The notes under the pieces are model-generated. The model ran no database searches. It was not told the DNA's origin and saw only the letters and a list, made by a program, of their open reading frames with translations. From positions 930,001-994,000 of the forward strand of contig JAPFFF010000013.1 in assembly GCA_039105265.1 (NCBI GenBank): DNA of 64,000 nt, written 5' to 3'. This document shows, one piece after another, positions 11,079-21,275 of the stretch (positions are counted from its first letter, which is position 1; the number at the start of each line of letters is the position of its first letter). The translations under genes were made by a program, and so were the position numbers. Origin of the DNA: Tritrichomonas musculus. Its lineage: Eukaryota > Parabasalia > Tritrichomonadida > Tritrichomonadidae.

Positions 11079-12627
11079 AAAGGAGAACGGAGAGACGGTT
11101 ATGACAAAGTTTTTTTCGACTTATTTTATATAAATATAAATATAATATTATATATTGAATAATTATTAATAAGAAACCAAAAAGAAATATCGTAGGGAAA
11201 CAAAGATATTCACAAAATAAAAATAAAAGTTATGAAAAAGTTAATAAATTGAATTATAATGATAAATTTTTAATTCAATTTCTTGTAACATTTAGATATC
11301 AAAATTGTTACAAAGAATCTGTGCAAGTTGTATAATTATTTTTCATAGTTTAAGATTTTATCTATTTATTATATATTGTATACAAACTATATCATGTGAT
11401 ATTATATATAGTTTATAAAAATATAATAAGATAATAACATTTTATTTTTTTAAAAAATTGAATTAAAACTATATAAAATAATCTCTTTCATTTTTATTTT
11501 ATCTTAACAAAAATGACATAAATCACTTTTTTTACTATTATATTTTTATATAATGACATACTAAAATGTTATGTTTAATTATTTAGTATATATTTTATAA
11601 ATATTTTTTTCAAATCTACCAAAAAATTAAAAGAGCTTACCCAGCCTGTTAAATTGATTAAATATTGGATTTTTATATGATATATTTCAAATTTGAAGCC
11701 AAAATATATGATATATTAGAATGAGGAAAAAGGCTAAAATAGTAAAGTAAAGGTGGGAAATATTATTTATTACTGATGTAATAATTAATAAAACATGCAT
11801 ATTTTGATAAATATTAAAATTATAATAAAATTATTTATTAATAGGCTTCATTTTGATAAATTAATATAAATGCAGATTTAATGGTAAAGAAATACAAATG
11901 TTTTACAAGAAAAATCCTACTTTAATACATTGTATGATGGAATTTCATGAAAATTAATAATTGAATATGAAAGATTTATTTTATATGAAATTGTTCTCAA
12001 AATTGACTCTTGGACGATGATATTTAATTTAAAATTTCTTATTGATGATTGAGAATGTATAATTAAATCATTTTTATCTTTATATAAATGAAATACATAT
12101 AATTTATATTTTATATATAAACATAAATAAATATCGTAATTATATAAATGTCATTGTAATAAGTTTATATTGTATAAATTATCCATAAATAAAATAAAAA
12201 TAATTCTTAAGAAAAAAAAATTTTCTCAAATAAATATTTTAATTGAGAGTAATTGAATAGAAATAAATAATTTATTCAAAATCTTTCAAAAAAAATTTTA
12301 TGATTATTTTTTCTTTCTTAGGAAATAAATAAAAATGCATACGCTGAATTTCCTTTCAGGCAGGATCAATTGGGTTATAATACCATCACTAATCTTTTAT
12401 ATAAACGATTTCTTAATTTTACATACCTATTTATGAAAATCAGATACATATAACATATAATTTCCATTATTTGAACAATAAATGTATTTTAATAATACAT
12501 ATTCATTTAAATATGATTACAAAATATTAATATTAACAAATATCGAAAAAATGACAATTAATTAATTATATAAAATCATTTTAATATATTTTTTAACGTA
12601 CAAAAAAAACCGTCTTCGTTCTCCTTT
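11079..12627. mobile_element. Non-autonomous DNA transposon, 1549 bp, with TIRs and 8-bp target duplication
   Basis: The left end starts AAAGGAGAACGGAGAGACGG and the right end, reversed, starts AAAGGAGAACGAAGACGG: about 20 bp of inverted repeat with one 2-base gap. GATATTAT flanks both sides exactly (11071-11078 and 12628-12635), an 8-bp target site duplication. The interior is AT-rich with no convincing frame, so movement would have needed a transposase from elsewhere. An 8- or 9-bp duplication fits hAT or Mutator-like elements; the family is not settled by the end sequence. Confidence 0.82.
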
Positions 12628-12954
12628 GATATTATTATTTAAAAATATACTCATTATTTTAAACAAGTATTTAAAAAATTCAGAATTTATTTCTATATAT
12701 GAAAACTTTTTAATGTATCATTATGAAATAATTCAATTAAAAAAAATTTTTATGAAATAATGAAATTTAGAAAATTTTCTAAATATTTTATATCAAATAT
12801 TATTTTTAATTTTATCAATATTGTTTGATGTTTATAATATTGCTTTGTTTAATAAAATAAAAATCTCTTAAAAATTAACTTCCTCCACTGCTCAAAGATC
12901 TTTTGGTGTTGAGTTGAGGAAGTTTGGAGCAACTCATGATTGAGATATGCTTAT

Positions 12955-13312
12955 AAAAATAGAAAATAATTTTTTTTCAAAAAGAGTGGGAAGGAAACGA
13001 GAAAAAAAAAATCGGTCTTAACGTTTCTAATATTTTTTAATATTAGCTCGGTAGGCAGAATATCAGATCTATAATTTTGAAACTCATGGCTATTGGATAA
13101 AATTATTTTTGAATGGGTTTTATTTTTCTTCCTCTCAATTTTATATTTTTGCATTCAAAAAAGATTGTTCCCCAGAAGCATGAATATGAAATATATAAGC
13201 CTGAAATTTATAATATTAGATTAATATTTTTTAATATTATAAATGATGCTATTAGACTTTTTTTATCTCAATTCCTTCCAATTTTTTTTGAAAAAAAATA
13301 TTTTCTGCTAAT
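12955..13312. repeat. Imperfect fold-back repeat (two arms of about 160 bp)
   Basis: The left arm (about 12955-13100) and right arm (about 13165-13312) are inverted copies of each other. Landmarks shared in reverse are AGAAAAT followed by a T run and TTCAAAAA, then GGAAGGAA, then CTAATATT near the centre. Both arms translate outward into similar low-complexity Phe/Leu-rich peptides, which reflects the inversion rather than coding. It adjoins the right arm of the 9411/13455 pair. Confidence 0.55.
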
Positions 13313-13857
13313 ATTTAGGATTAATAAAAAAAATGGCCAAGACAATTTTTAATTTAAAATTTATTTTTATAAAAAAAGCAAAGAGAAAAAGAGTTTGTCA
13401 GATTGCAAAATTGAGAGGTTGTAAAATCCTCTCAAACTTTACCTTAATTTTAAAATAGTTGTACTTTTGTCAAATCAAAAAAAATCTATGAATTTTGATG
13501 CTACAATTTTGTTTTTATTTTTTAATTTTATCGTGTAAAAAAATTGCATAATCTATTTAAAAATTGCATAATCTATTTAAGGGACCACTATCATATTTTT
13601 TTGTAAACATTTCAATATTGAAAAAACTCATAGAAAATAAAATTCAATGGTTATTATTTCAGAAAAAGTTTAAAACTTTAAAATTTCACCATTCCGATAA
13701 TTTTTGTAAAATTTTTACTCCTTTCAACTTTTAAATTTTTTTAAATTTTATTGAAATATTTGATTTTAATTTCATTGAAATATTTGATTTTGAATTTCAT
13801 CAAAATATTTGATTTAGAATATAATTGAATTTATTGTTTTTAATCTTATAAATGTTT

Positions 13858-14353
13858 ATCATTAAAAATGTATATTGCATTAATATCAAGTTTGTAGTTT
13901 GATAATAAAAGTTTAACAATTTCATCATTTCCTTTCTCAACTGCTATATGCAATGCTGTTTTATGATTATGTTATATTAAAAATTCCTTGAATTTTTATT
14001 TCAAAACTTCATTATATATTATGTATTACAATGGGGTAAAATATATATTAGAATATCTTTCAAATTGACATCAATACTAGTATTTGACAAAAGATAATTT
14101 ACAAGTTCTACATTACAAAGTTCGCACCCAATATGTAAAAGATTCTTTTGAATTAATGAAAAACACCTGATTTAGTAATTTTACAAATATTAGAATTTTG
14201 TGGAATAAGTAATTCAATGATTTCAGAATAACCTTGAGTTTCTTTTTCTATCTGCGATATTAATTCTTTGTTTTTTGTTGATAATTCGTCACTTTGTATT
14301 ATTTTTTCCTCAATTTGGCTTGGGATCCATGAATCATCGTTACATGGTAACAT
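13858..14353 (-). pseudogene. Ankyrin-repeat protein remnant
   Basis: Read on the minus strand, two ankyrin repeats are plain: KTALHIAVEKGNDEIVKLLL (around 13890-13960) and KNLLHIGCELCNVELVNYLL (around 14075-14145), each followed by the usual Asp-Val/Ile-Asn turn. They lie in different frames and are separated by stops. A third piece upstream (14153-14353) contains SEIIELLIPQNSNI, which also reads as a helix pair of an ankyrin repeat, and a stop ends it. No intact gene remains. It is a decayed member of the large trichomonad ankyrin family. Confidence 0.75.
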
Positions 14354-15324
14354 GATTTTGAGAGTATCTAATAGAGTTTTTCAGAATTTTCGGTTAGTTT
14401 TCAAATTTGAATGCTTCATTCAATTTCCTTTCAATTTTTTGAGGCAAACATGCAAGGTAGTCGTTTCTCGTGCACTAAAAGATTTCAAAGTTTCTTATTT
14501 CCAAAAAAATATTCTTATGGTCGTATATCATATGAATTTAGGATTCTTTATTCTTCAATTTCTTTTTGGAAGAAAATTAGTTAATATTATTTTAGAAAAA
14601 TTTCTCCATATTTTTACTTTAGTAATCTGATGATTTGCTTCTAGTGTTGAAAGAGATTCTAAATCTAAAATCAAAATTCCCTTTAAAAATATTGAGTAGG
14701 AAAGCCGAAAAAAATCACAAATTTGTTTATATAAATTGAAAGAATTCATATAAAAAGTATGCAAAAAAAATTAAAAATTGATGATGTTTTATTTTGATAT
14801 CAACATGAAAAAACTTATATTTTTATATATATTTAATTTTGATATTGGTATATTAATTTTTTATTTATACAGTAACTTTAAAATTTGAATAAAAATTTAT
14901 TCAAAAATTTCTATGACGTAAAATGCATGCCTCATGTCATAAATATGGGGTATAGCCTATTTGTAAACAAAAAAATGTTTGGCAATTTTGTGTATTTTTT
15001 ATTAATATTCGAATTTTTATGAAAAAAAAAAAAAAAAATAAATACAAAAAAATTGAAAATTTTCCAAAATTATATTGATAATGAAAATTCGGAATTTTAA
15101 CGAAAAAAAATATTTACAAACATTTGGAATTGGAATATCGTTAACAATTCAAATACAAAATGACGTTAATAATCATATTTTAAAAAAGTAATAAGATAAG
15201 GATTGGCCAACCTTTTTATAATATTTATTTAATAAATATTAGAGTGGCAAAGTTCTTGAATCGATGACGAACAGTTGCATATAGATATTGACGAATTGAT
15301 ATCAGCGGAATCATAAGGAAGTTT
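14354..15324. other. AT-rich stretch without a supported gene
   Basis: Short minus-strand frames near 14400-14760 could be further debris of the ankyrin pseudogene but show no clear motif. Homopolymer A/T runs are common. Nothing else is recognised. Confidence 0.5.
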
Positions 15325-16326
15325 TTAATAAGTGGTAAAGTGGGCCGGAATTTGAAATGAAGATAACTTATACATAAGGATTTTATAATATCTTGAAAGC
15401 TTGAGAGGGAATGGGGCAAACATAATTCCCCATAATGTTTTGTGTCTACCTAACCATCTTTCCACAGTGATTCGATCATACGCTACTTGTTCGTTATATG
15501 ATTTCTGTGCCTTTTGGAGAATCTTATTTTTTGTATTAGTATTCTGAAATATTGTAAAATCGTGTACCAATCCTTTATACGATTCTTTCATATCCATTGC
15601 TACAACTTGTGGACCTACATGAACTTGCATTTTCACACAATGAAAATCATGCTTCCCAGAGTAATAACTTGCTTGATCATATTTAGGCCTTGGTATTCGT
15701 TGAACACTTCCATCAACAGCCGCAATGCAATTTGTGAAAAATCTAAATAAAGAAATATTTTGAATATTTTCTTCCGTTGAAATCCAACAAACCTCCAATT
15801 TTTCAAAATTGGGTGAGCATATATCTGCAGTTTCATTTACAATCATTGCCATATAAGTATCAGTAAATCCAAATTGTACTTGCATTTGAGGAAAATCCAT
15901 TGCTAATTTGAGATAGTTCAATGTAATAAGAAAAATCGCATTAGGGGCGTAATAACTTCTTCTTCCTCCTTGATGAGCCATTTCTAACGCCGAACCAAGT
16001 CAATCTGGAAAGCTAGGTTAAATCTTTTTAATATATGTTCAGTAACATCATCAAATGAAAGAAAAAATCTTTTATTGTGCCAACACTTGATCATTATCTC
16101 CAATTTTTGTTCTTAGTCTACCTCGAGAAAGCAAAGTTCCTTGTTGCTGAATTTTGTAGTACTGCTTTTGAACACAATGTCAGCTTCCAAACATTAGACC
16201 TAATTGAGAAAAAGATACACAGTTGTGTGGATTATGCAAATACTCAATAAGCAACTTGCATTGTTCTCTGAAAGATTGTGCATTAATCCATCTAGGTTCT
16301 TTTAACATTTGTGAATATGAATCCAT
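15325..16326 (-). pseudogene. Decayed DDE transposase (IS5/Harbinger-like, DDE_4 type)
   Basis: The longest open piece (15325-15981, 218 residues) carries the DDE_4 superfamily signatures: AAVDG (first Asp), RPKYDQASYYSGKHDFHCVK, SYKGLVHDFTIF (second Asp region) and ITVERWLGRHKTLWGI (Glu). The usual LGDxGY-type block between the second Asp and the Glu is not seen, so the domain is shortened. Upstream, to 16326, the minus strand holds an N-terminal helix-turn-helix-like part (SFSQLGLMFG, then QYYKIQQQGTLLSRGRLRT) broken by stops at about 16186 and 16076 and by a frame change before the DDE part. It is a plain DNA transposon fossil with at least three breaks; no terminal repeats were identified. 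Confidence 0.8.
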
Positions 16327-16377
16327 TGCTCTCTGGTCTGGAGATTTTTTTTTTTTTTCTTTTTTCTTTAAAAAAAA

Positions 16378-18084
16378 TTATGATAAATTCCAAAATGTGA
16401 TGTCAGTATTATATTCTGGGTTTGGTTCATCATCACTCAGAATGATTGGTACATAATTATCTTTCAAATCAGTGACAACAGATTTAAGGTTCTCCCATTG
16501 AGGTTCCCAAGGCTGTGGTCCTCTCTTTCCCTCAGAATAGTCGTAAAATATTAAGCCATTTGCACCTTCAGCTATCATTTGATAGACCATGTTGTACAGC
16601 TGGTCATGTGTAGGTGGCAATTCATTAGGCATATCATAAATAGACCAATCAAATATTTGAGGAATTCCCCAGTTTGCACGTAATGACATTGCCAAGTTTC
16701 GTGCTTGATAAGTCACGATGTGGACGGCATTAAAATCATCATAATTTTGACATGGATATATATCTATTCCGTATGTATCAAGTGCTTCTTTATACTTGTG
16801 AATGTAGAGCCGATTATTAATTGCACCCCAAATAAAGTAATCAGAATCAACTTCTCGAATCCCTCTGCAATTAGCAAACAATGATGGAATTTGTTGAAGT
16901 GCTGGCTCATCACATAAATAATAAGCAAACAAACCTGGTGAATCTTTCATTGTTCTAGCTCTTTCCATTACTCGATTTTTACATTCCTCAATTTTTGTTT
17001 GATCAGTTCCCCAAACAAAGTCTGCAGCTCCGTTGTCAATTCCTCGAATTTGATGATTAGTTTTTTCCCACAATTCATTGAAAAATGACACTGGAAAAGT
17101 GCCACCTGGCTTAATGAGATTGAAAGGACTATCCATAAAAATTGGAAGTAGTGATTCACTGTATTTTGCTACATATAAACCTAATGGAAAGAATGGTTTC
17201 CCATTGTCAATCACTCGTAATTTGTCATCAATGTAAAGCTTGTAGTTTCGCTTGGTCGAAAGTTTGTGACAATGAGTTGTTGTGACTTCTTCACGATCCA
17301 TTAAATAGTTAATAAAAGTAACTTTAACTTCATAATAACCAGCTGACAATTTGGTTGGATCAAATTCGAGTTCTGCAACGATCAATTCCAGTCTTCTTTT
17401 TAATACAAAATCGGTAACCGTCAATTCCACTTTTTGAGTATCTTCATTTATAAAATCTACTTTGAGACCCATGTTTTCACCTTTTTCATATACTGTTTTG
17501 AGAATACTTAGGCTGACAATAATTTTCTTTTTTTCATCAAAAACTTCTTGACGATAGGAATTTATATCAGCTGTTACTAAATAGTTAGTATCTAATATTG
17601 GTGTCAATGAAATATCATCAATCCAAAATTCACCAACACCATTGTCTCTAAGACCTATTCCTAATGAATAGGTGCCTTCTTTCATGACCATTAATGATTT
17701 GGTAGAAATGAAATACCATTTATCACTGCAATCATTATTGTGGCATGAATTATTTGCTGTATTGTATAAGTATATTGTTGACATGTAATCACTTGATTCA
17801 AATGATAAAAGAACTTTGCCTGTGCATTTCTTCATCTTGATCCAAGCACTAAACTTGTAATATAATCCAAATGTCATTTTTGATTTAGGAATAAATTGAT
17901 ATACTGATGCTCTTTTCTCTGAATCAACAATGCAATGAAGAGAACCTGTTCCTGAATGATATTCATTTAAATCAATAGAGCAAGCAGATGTATCTTGTGC
18001 CCAATTGCTGAGACCTTGATCAAATGATGGATTAGTTACACCATTTTCAAAAGCAAAAATAAAAGTCCAAAATACAAAAATCAT
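16378..18084 (-). CDS. Secreted glycoside-hydrolase-like protein with N-terminal carbohydrate-binding-like domain
   Basis: 568 residues. A short hydrophobic signal-like start (MIFVFWTFIFAFENG) is followed by a jelly-roll of the CBM_4_9 kind (about 15-160, beginning NPSFDQGLSNW and ending GEFWIDDISL), a beta-sandwich middle part (about 170-275), and a barrel domain opening with DNGKPFFPLGLYVAKY (about 286-300). The acid/base candidate is the Glu of YYLCDEPA (about 392), a typical beta-4 strand motif in clan GH-A enzymes; DIYPC and IFDWSIYDMP follow the same fold. It probably acts on host glycans outside the cell or in vacuoles; substrate unknown. The C-terminus ends at FWNLS immediately before a T/A-rich run and the transposase remnant, so the gene may have lost a C-terminal piece; that is inference. 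Confidence 0.75.
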   Translation of the reverse strand: MIFVFWTFIFAFENGVTNPSFDQGLSNWAQDTSACSIDLNEYHSGTGSLHCIVDSEKRASVYQFIPKSKMTFGLYYKFSAWIKMKKCTGKVLLSFESSDYMSTIYLYNTANNSCHNNDCSDKWYFISTKSLMVMKEGTYSLGIGLRDNGVGEFWIDDISLTPILDTNYLVTADINSYRQEVFDEKKKIIVSLSILKTVYEKGENMGLKVDFINEDTQKVELTVTDFVLKRRLELIVAELEFDPTKLSAGYYEVKVTFINYLMDREEVTTTHCHKLSTKRNYKLYIDDKLRVIDNGKPFFPLGLYVAKYSESLLPIFMDSPFNLIKPGGTFPVSFFNELWEKTNHQIRGIDNGAADFVWGTDQTKIEECKNRVMERARTMKDSPGLFAYYLCDEPALQQIPSLFANCRGIREVDSDYFIWGAINNRLYIHKYKEALDTYGIDIYPCQNYDDFNAVHIVTYQARNLAMSLRANWGIPQIFDWSIYDMPNELPPTHDQLYNMVYQMIAEGANGLIFYDYSEGKRGPQPWEPQWENLKSVVTDLKDNYVPIILSDDEPNPEYNTDITFWNLS

Positions 18085-18854
18085 TAAAATAAAATTGCAT
18101 AAGATTTTTTTTTTGTTTTGAAAATTTTAAATTAGCTCATATAAAATATTCTTAGCATATTCAAATATATTCGGTATATAAATTTTGAATAGAACCCAAA
18201 TCAATCAGAGTTCAGATAGCAATCACACTATTTTCAATTTTATTTAAAGATAACATAAAAAGAATATATAAATGATTAATTTATTAAATGATATTGAAAA
18301 TAAAATTTGAATTGTAGAATCAAATTCTCTGAAATAAATTGAAAAAATCTCTGAAATAATAAATAATCAATTGAAAATTCAAAAAGAGAGTTAATTTTAA
18401 AATAATTGATTAAAATTCTCATTCTATTAATAGAAAATGAAAATTATATTAAAAAATCGCTTCACAGCAGGGATGTTTATCCATAATGTAAAATTACGGT
18501 TATTGTAAAATAATCATTTTTATTAATTATATAATGATTGTAAAAAAATTACATATAATGATTAAAAATTTTAATAAAATCAGTTGAAAATTTATTCATT
18601 ATATATTATTTGTTATTATTATCATACAACAAAAAGAATTTTTCGAAAATGAACATCATATGAATTTGACATAAAATAAATCAAATATTCTTCTTTTATT
18701 AAATGAGCAAGTAACAAAAAAACTTATATTTATTTCTTAATGTAAATATTTATGATGATTTGATTTAATAATTTTTCAATAGGTACCGAATGTTATTGAA
18801 AAATACACCGAATTTACATTCAATCTTTGAATTTTTAAATTTTTATTTATTACT
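18085..18854. other. Intergenic region between divergent genes
   Basis: AT-rich, no gene seen. From about 18701 the sequence matches the region upstream of the second nitroreductase copy (from about 28802), marking the start of the duplicated segment. Confidence 0.6.
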
Positions 18855-18861
18855 TCATTTT
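18855..18861 (+). promoter_or_regulatory. Initiator (Inr) TCATTTT
   Basis: It matches the trichomonad initiator TCAYTWY, with its A (18857) 11 bases before the ATG at 18868. The identical motif at the same distance precedes the paralogue. It supports ATG 18868 rather than the in-frame ATG at 18790. Confidence 0.75.
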
Positions 18862-18867
18862 TTATTG

Positions 18868-19725
18868 ATGTCAATATCTCAAACAATTAGTATTGTTGAT
18901 GCATTTGCTCATCGTCATTCTTGCCGTTCATTTTTAGAAAAAGGTATTTCACAAGATAAAAAGCAATCTATACAAAATATTCTATCTGATGTCAACAAGC
19001 TTCAAAGCCCTTTTAAAACAAGTGGAATAGAAATTTCAGAAACTGGGCCAGGACTAAATCGTTTTTGGTCAACATCAAATGAATCTGGTTGGCTTGTTGA
19101 AAAAGTACCTTCAAATCATAAATCCGAATTGATGACAATGATTATTGATGCATCATTCAAAATGCAGATCGCAGTAATGAAGATGACTCAAATTAATATC
19201 GGCACATGCTGGATGGCAGGAACTTTCAATGAAAGCGAAGCTGAAAAACGTTTTCCAGGATTTATAATAAAAGCAGTTGTCGCATTTGGTGAAGAAAGAA
19301 AAAGCAAACACTTAATGGGAAAAATATTTGGAATGTTTGGCGGACATGATAAAAGATTGAAATTTGAACAACTTTTTTATGATGATGATAATAAGAGATA
19401 CATCAAAGAAGATGACTTTGCAAATAAAACGGTTTCACAGTATCCAAGTTATATGCATAACTTTTTGAATGCACTAAGATCAGGACCATCGCCAATGAAT
19501 TCTCAAACATGGAGATTCGTTCTAAGTGGGCATGGAAAAGAAGTTCATTTATTTGATGAAAAAAATGATGAAAACTCTTGGTTCACTTCTGGAATCGCCT
19601 TGGCAAATTTGAAATTGCTTGAAGAATTGAGAGGCGGAAGTTGCAATTTTGAGATAAAAAATCCAACTCCTCAAAATTCCCCTCTTGGTGGAAAATATAT
19701 TGCAACTGCAATTTATACAGAATAA
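18868..19725 (+). CDS. Nitroreductase-family protein (TM1586-like), copy 1
   Basis: 285 residues. It resembles the nitroreductase superfamily of FMN-dependent oxidoreductases, TM1586 type: N-terminal SIVDAFAHRHSCRSF (the R-S-x-R-x-F-like flavin motif), the repeat of that idea in the second half at SGPSPMNSQTWRFVL, and GGKYIATAIYTE at the end. Members reduce nitro groups or quinones with NAD(P)H. A part in drug activation is possible but not shown. The frame is open to ATG 18790, but that extension is not conserved in the paralogue at 28948 and would lie upstream of the initiator, so ATG 18868 is chosen. The protein is about 96% identical to copy 2. No signal peptide. Confidence 0.85.
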   Translation: MSISQTISIVDAFAHRHSCRSFLEKGISQDKKQSIQNILSDVNKLQSPFKTSGIEISETGPGLNRFWSTSNESGWLVEKVPSNHKSELMTMIIDASFKMQIAVMKMTQINIGTCWMAGTFNESEAEKRFPGFIIKAVVAFGEERKSKHLMGKIFGMFGGHDKRLKFEQLFYDDDNKRYIKEDDFANKTVSQYPSYMHNFLNALRSGPSPMNSQTWRFVLSGHGKEVHLFDEKNDENSWFTSGIALANLKLLEELRGGSCNFEIKNPTPQNSPLGGKYIATAIYTE

Positions 19726-20776
19726 AAAATAAAAAACTTTTTTTTAATTTCAAATTCTTTTTATTGTATCTTGTAGAAAATAAATGTTGTAAAAAGTCAG
19801 GTTTCTATACTCTCAAAAATTGAAAAGAATGCAAAATAATGAATTCAAATTTTTTTGTATTGTATGAATATATGTCCACCTGTTTATAGGCTTGTTGTAA
19901 AGCATAAAACACATGATAAAAGGTGATTTTACATGGCCCTAAAATATAACTGGTAGTTGGGATTTGAAATTTATGTGAATATATAGAATCATCATGCGTA
20001 TATACACATAAATTACAATTCAAATTTGAATTTTTTAGAGCCACCCTAATCTGACCGATCATTTAACAATATTTGATGCAATAGCATCAGTAATTTTTTG
20101 GCTGGCTTATTCTTATTTTATTAGTAGATATTTTTAACCATTGTTTGAGAAATATTCAATAAATCTCAGTAAGAGGATCAATAATATATTATTGAATTTA
20201 TTCACATAATTGTGGTATTAAAGAGGAAAAACTAGAAAGAATACATACATGACATTGAAATGACAGTTTTCTCATATTTTATGAGTGTTTTATTATTTAT
20301 TTATTTATTTATTTGTATTTTTCAGGTTTGCCAAAAGGACAGGAGCAGGTGGCCCGAAATAACAATCTGACCTGGAATAATTAGAAGAGATGGAGGGGCA
20401 GGCACAATTTTTTTCTCCCATACTGGAGCCTTTTATGCCATTGCACTTTATAAAACAAAAAAATATTCCATTTATTATCAAATATATTCAGTTAATGTTA
20501 TATTTGGACGTTTTTTCCTTTTCTTCTTTCTTGTTAAAAATATTCAGTACATTCTTATATTATTTCAGTTGATCATTGTTAAAACTTGCTTTAAACTATT
20601 CTTCTCTTTCAAGATTATTATAACTATAATAATGTCTCAAAAAAATCATTTTCTTTTTTCAAACTTTTAAATGAAATCATATGATTTTACAAACTTTATT
20701 TTTCAAATAAAAGACTATCTATCATATAACTATAAATAATTAATATTAATCCTATGATAATGTTTAAAAGTATTTT
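19726..20776. other. Intergenic region
   Basis: AAGTCAGGTTTC near 19794 is shared with copy B (near 29847). A TTTA microsatellite lies at about 20290-20315. A short richer patch (about 20326-20410) is less AT-rich than its surroundings but no gene or repeat is recognised in it. Confidence 0.5.
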
Positions 20777-20784
20777 CAACAGTA

Positions 20785-21136
20785 CTGCGATCGGATGTAA
20801 AGTGTCAAAAGTATTTAAAAAACTGTAATAATCGAAACAAACCAAATTTATAAATAGAACACATTATATATAATAACATATTAAAATATGTTATTATATT
20901 TTCTAATTTGATTTGGAGATTTATGTTGATTAAATTTGAATAAAAAACTCATTTTATCCATTCAAAAAAATTTTTTTTTCATATGGTATGTCTAAAAAAT
21001 TATAAAATTACTTCCAAATTTCATTCAAGAATTTGATTTTATATTATGGAAAATTAACTGTTATATAATTTTTTTAGGCATTTCCAGGTTATTTAATATT
21101 GCTCTCAATTTTTTGACACTTTACATCCGATCGCAG
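20785..21136. mobile_element. MITE, 352 bp, with 26-bp perfect inverted repeats
   Basis: The ends are perfect inverted repeats of 26 bp beginning CTGCGATCGGATGTAAAGTG and each is bordered by TA (20783-20784, 21137-21138), as for Tc1/mariner-type insertion. The similarity goes on outward for six more bases with one mismatch (CAACAG/CAACGG), and TATTTT then lies on both sides (20771-20776, 21145-21150), so a 368-bp element with a 6-bp duplication is the alternative. It has no coding capacity. It lies between two genes in segment copy A and was not seen in copy B. Confidence 0.85.
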
Positions 21137-21263
21137 TACCGTTGTATTTTCAATGTCAACAACGAGCTCACAATTTTTTCAATAAAATTGATACATTAAC
21201 CCAAAAATAAAACTGTCAACATATTCAGAATTAATTCAAATATTTGTTAAGAAATTTATCTGT

Positions 21264-21270
21264 TCACTTT
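21264..21270 (+). promoter_or_regulatory. Initiator (Inr) TCACTTT
   Basis: It matches TCAYTWY, with its A at 21266, ten bases before the ATG at 21276. Confidence 0.75.
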
Positions 21271-21275
21271 ATATA

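Larger units (their letters stand above)
9411..13455. repeat. Pair of long inverted repeats about 4 kb apart (possible old DNA transposon ends)
   Basis: About 140 bp at 9411-9552 is found again, reversed and complemented, at about 13318-13455. Shared landmarks include CTCTCAATTTT, AATCTGACAAA, and AAATTAAAAATTGTCT followed by GGCCATTTTTTTTATTA. Weaker similarity continues inward (GATCTTTGAGG near 9580 against the reversed copy near 12890). No transposase frame lies between. The pair may be the ends of a non-autonomous element that later received the insertion at 11079-12627, or simply two inverted copies of a dispersed repeat. Exact ends and target duplication were not resolved. Confidence 0.6.

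Noticed and set aside
12951-13352. Two overlapping opposite frames of 67 and 79 residues
   Set aside because: Low-complexity Phe/Lys peptides produced by an inverted repeat.
18790-18867. 26-residue hydrophobic N-terminal extension of nitroreductase copy 1 (possible signal peptide)
   Set aside because: The initiator at 18855 lies downstream of that ATG and the extension is absent from the paralogue.
20326-20410. Less AT-rich patch that might be a gene or repeat fragment
   Set aside because: No frame, motif or second copy recognised in the window.
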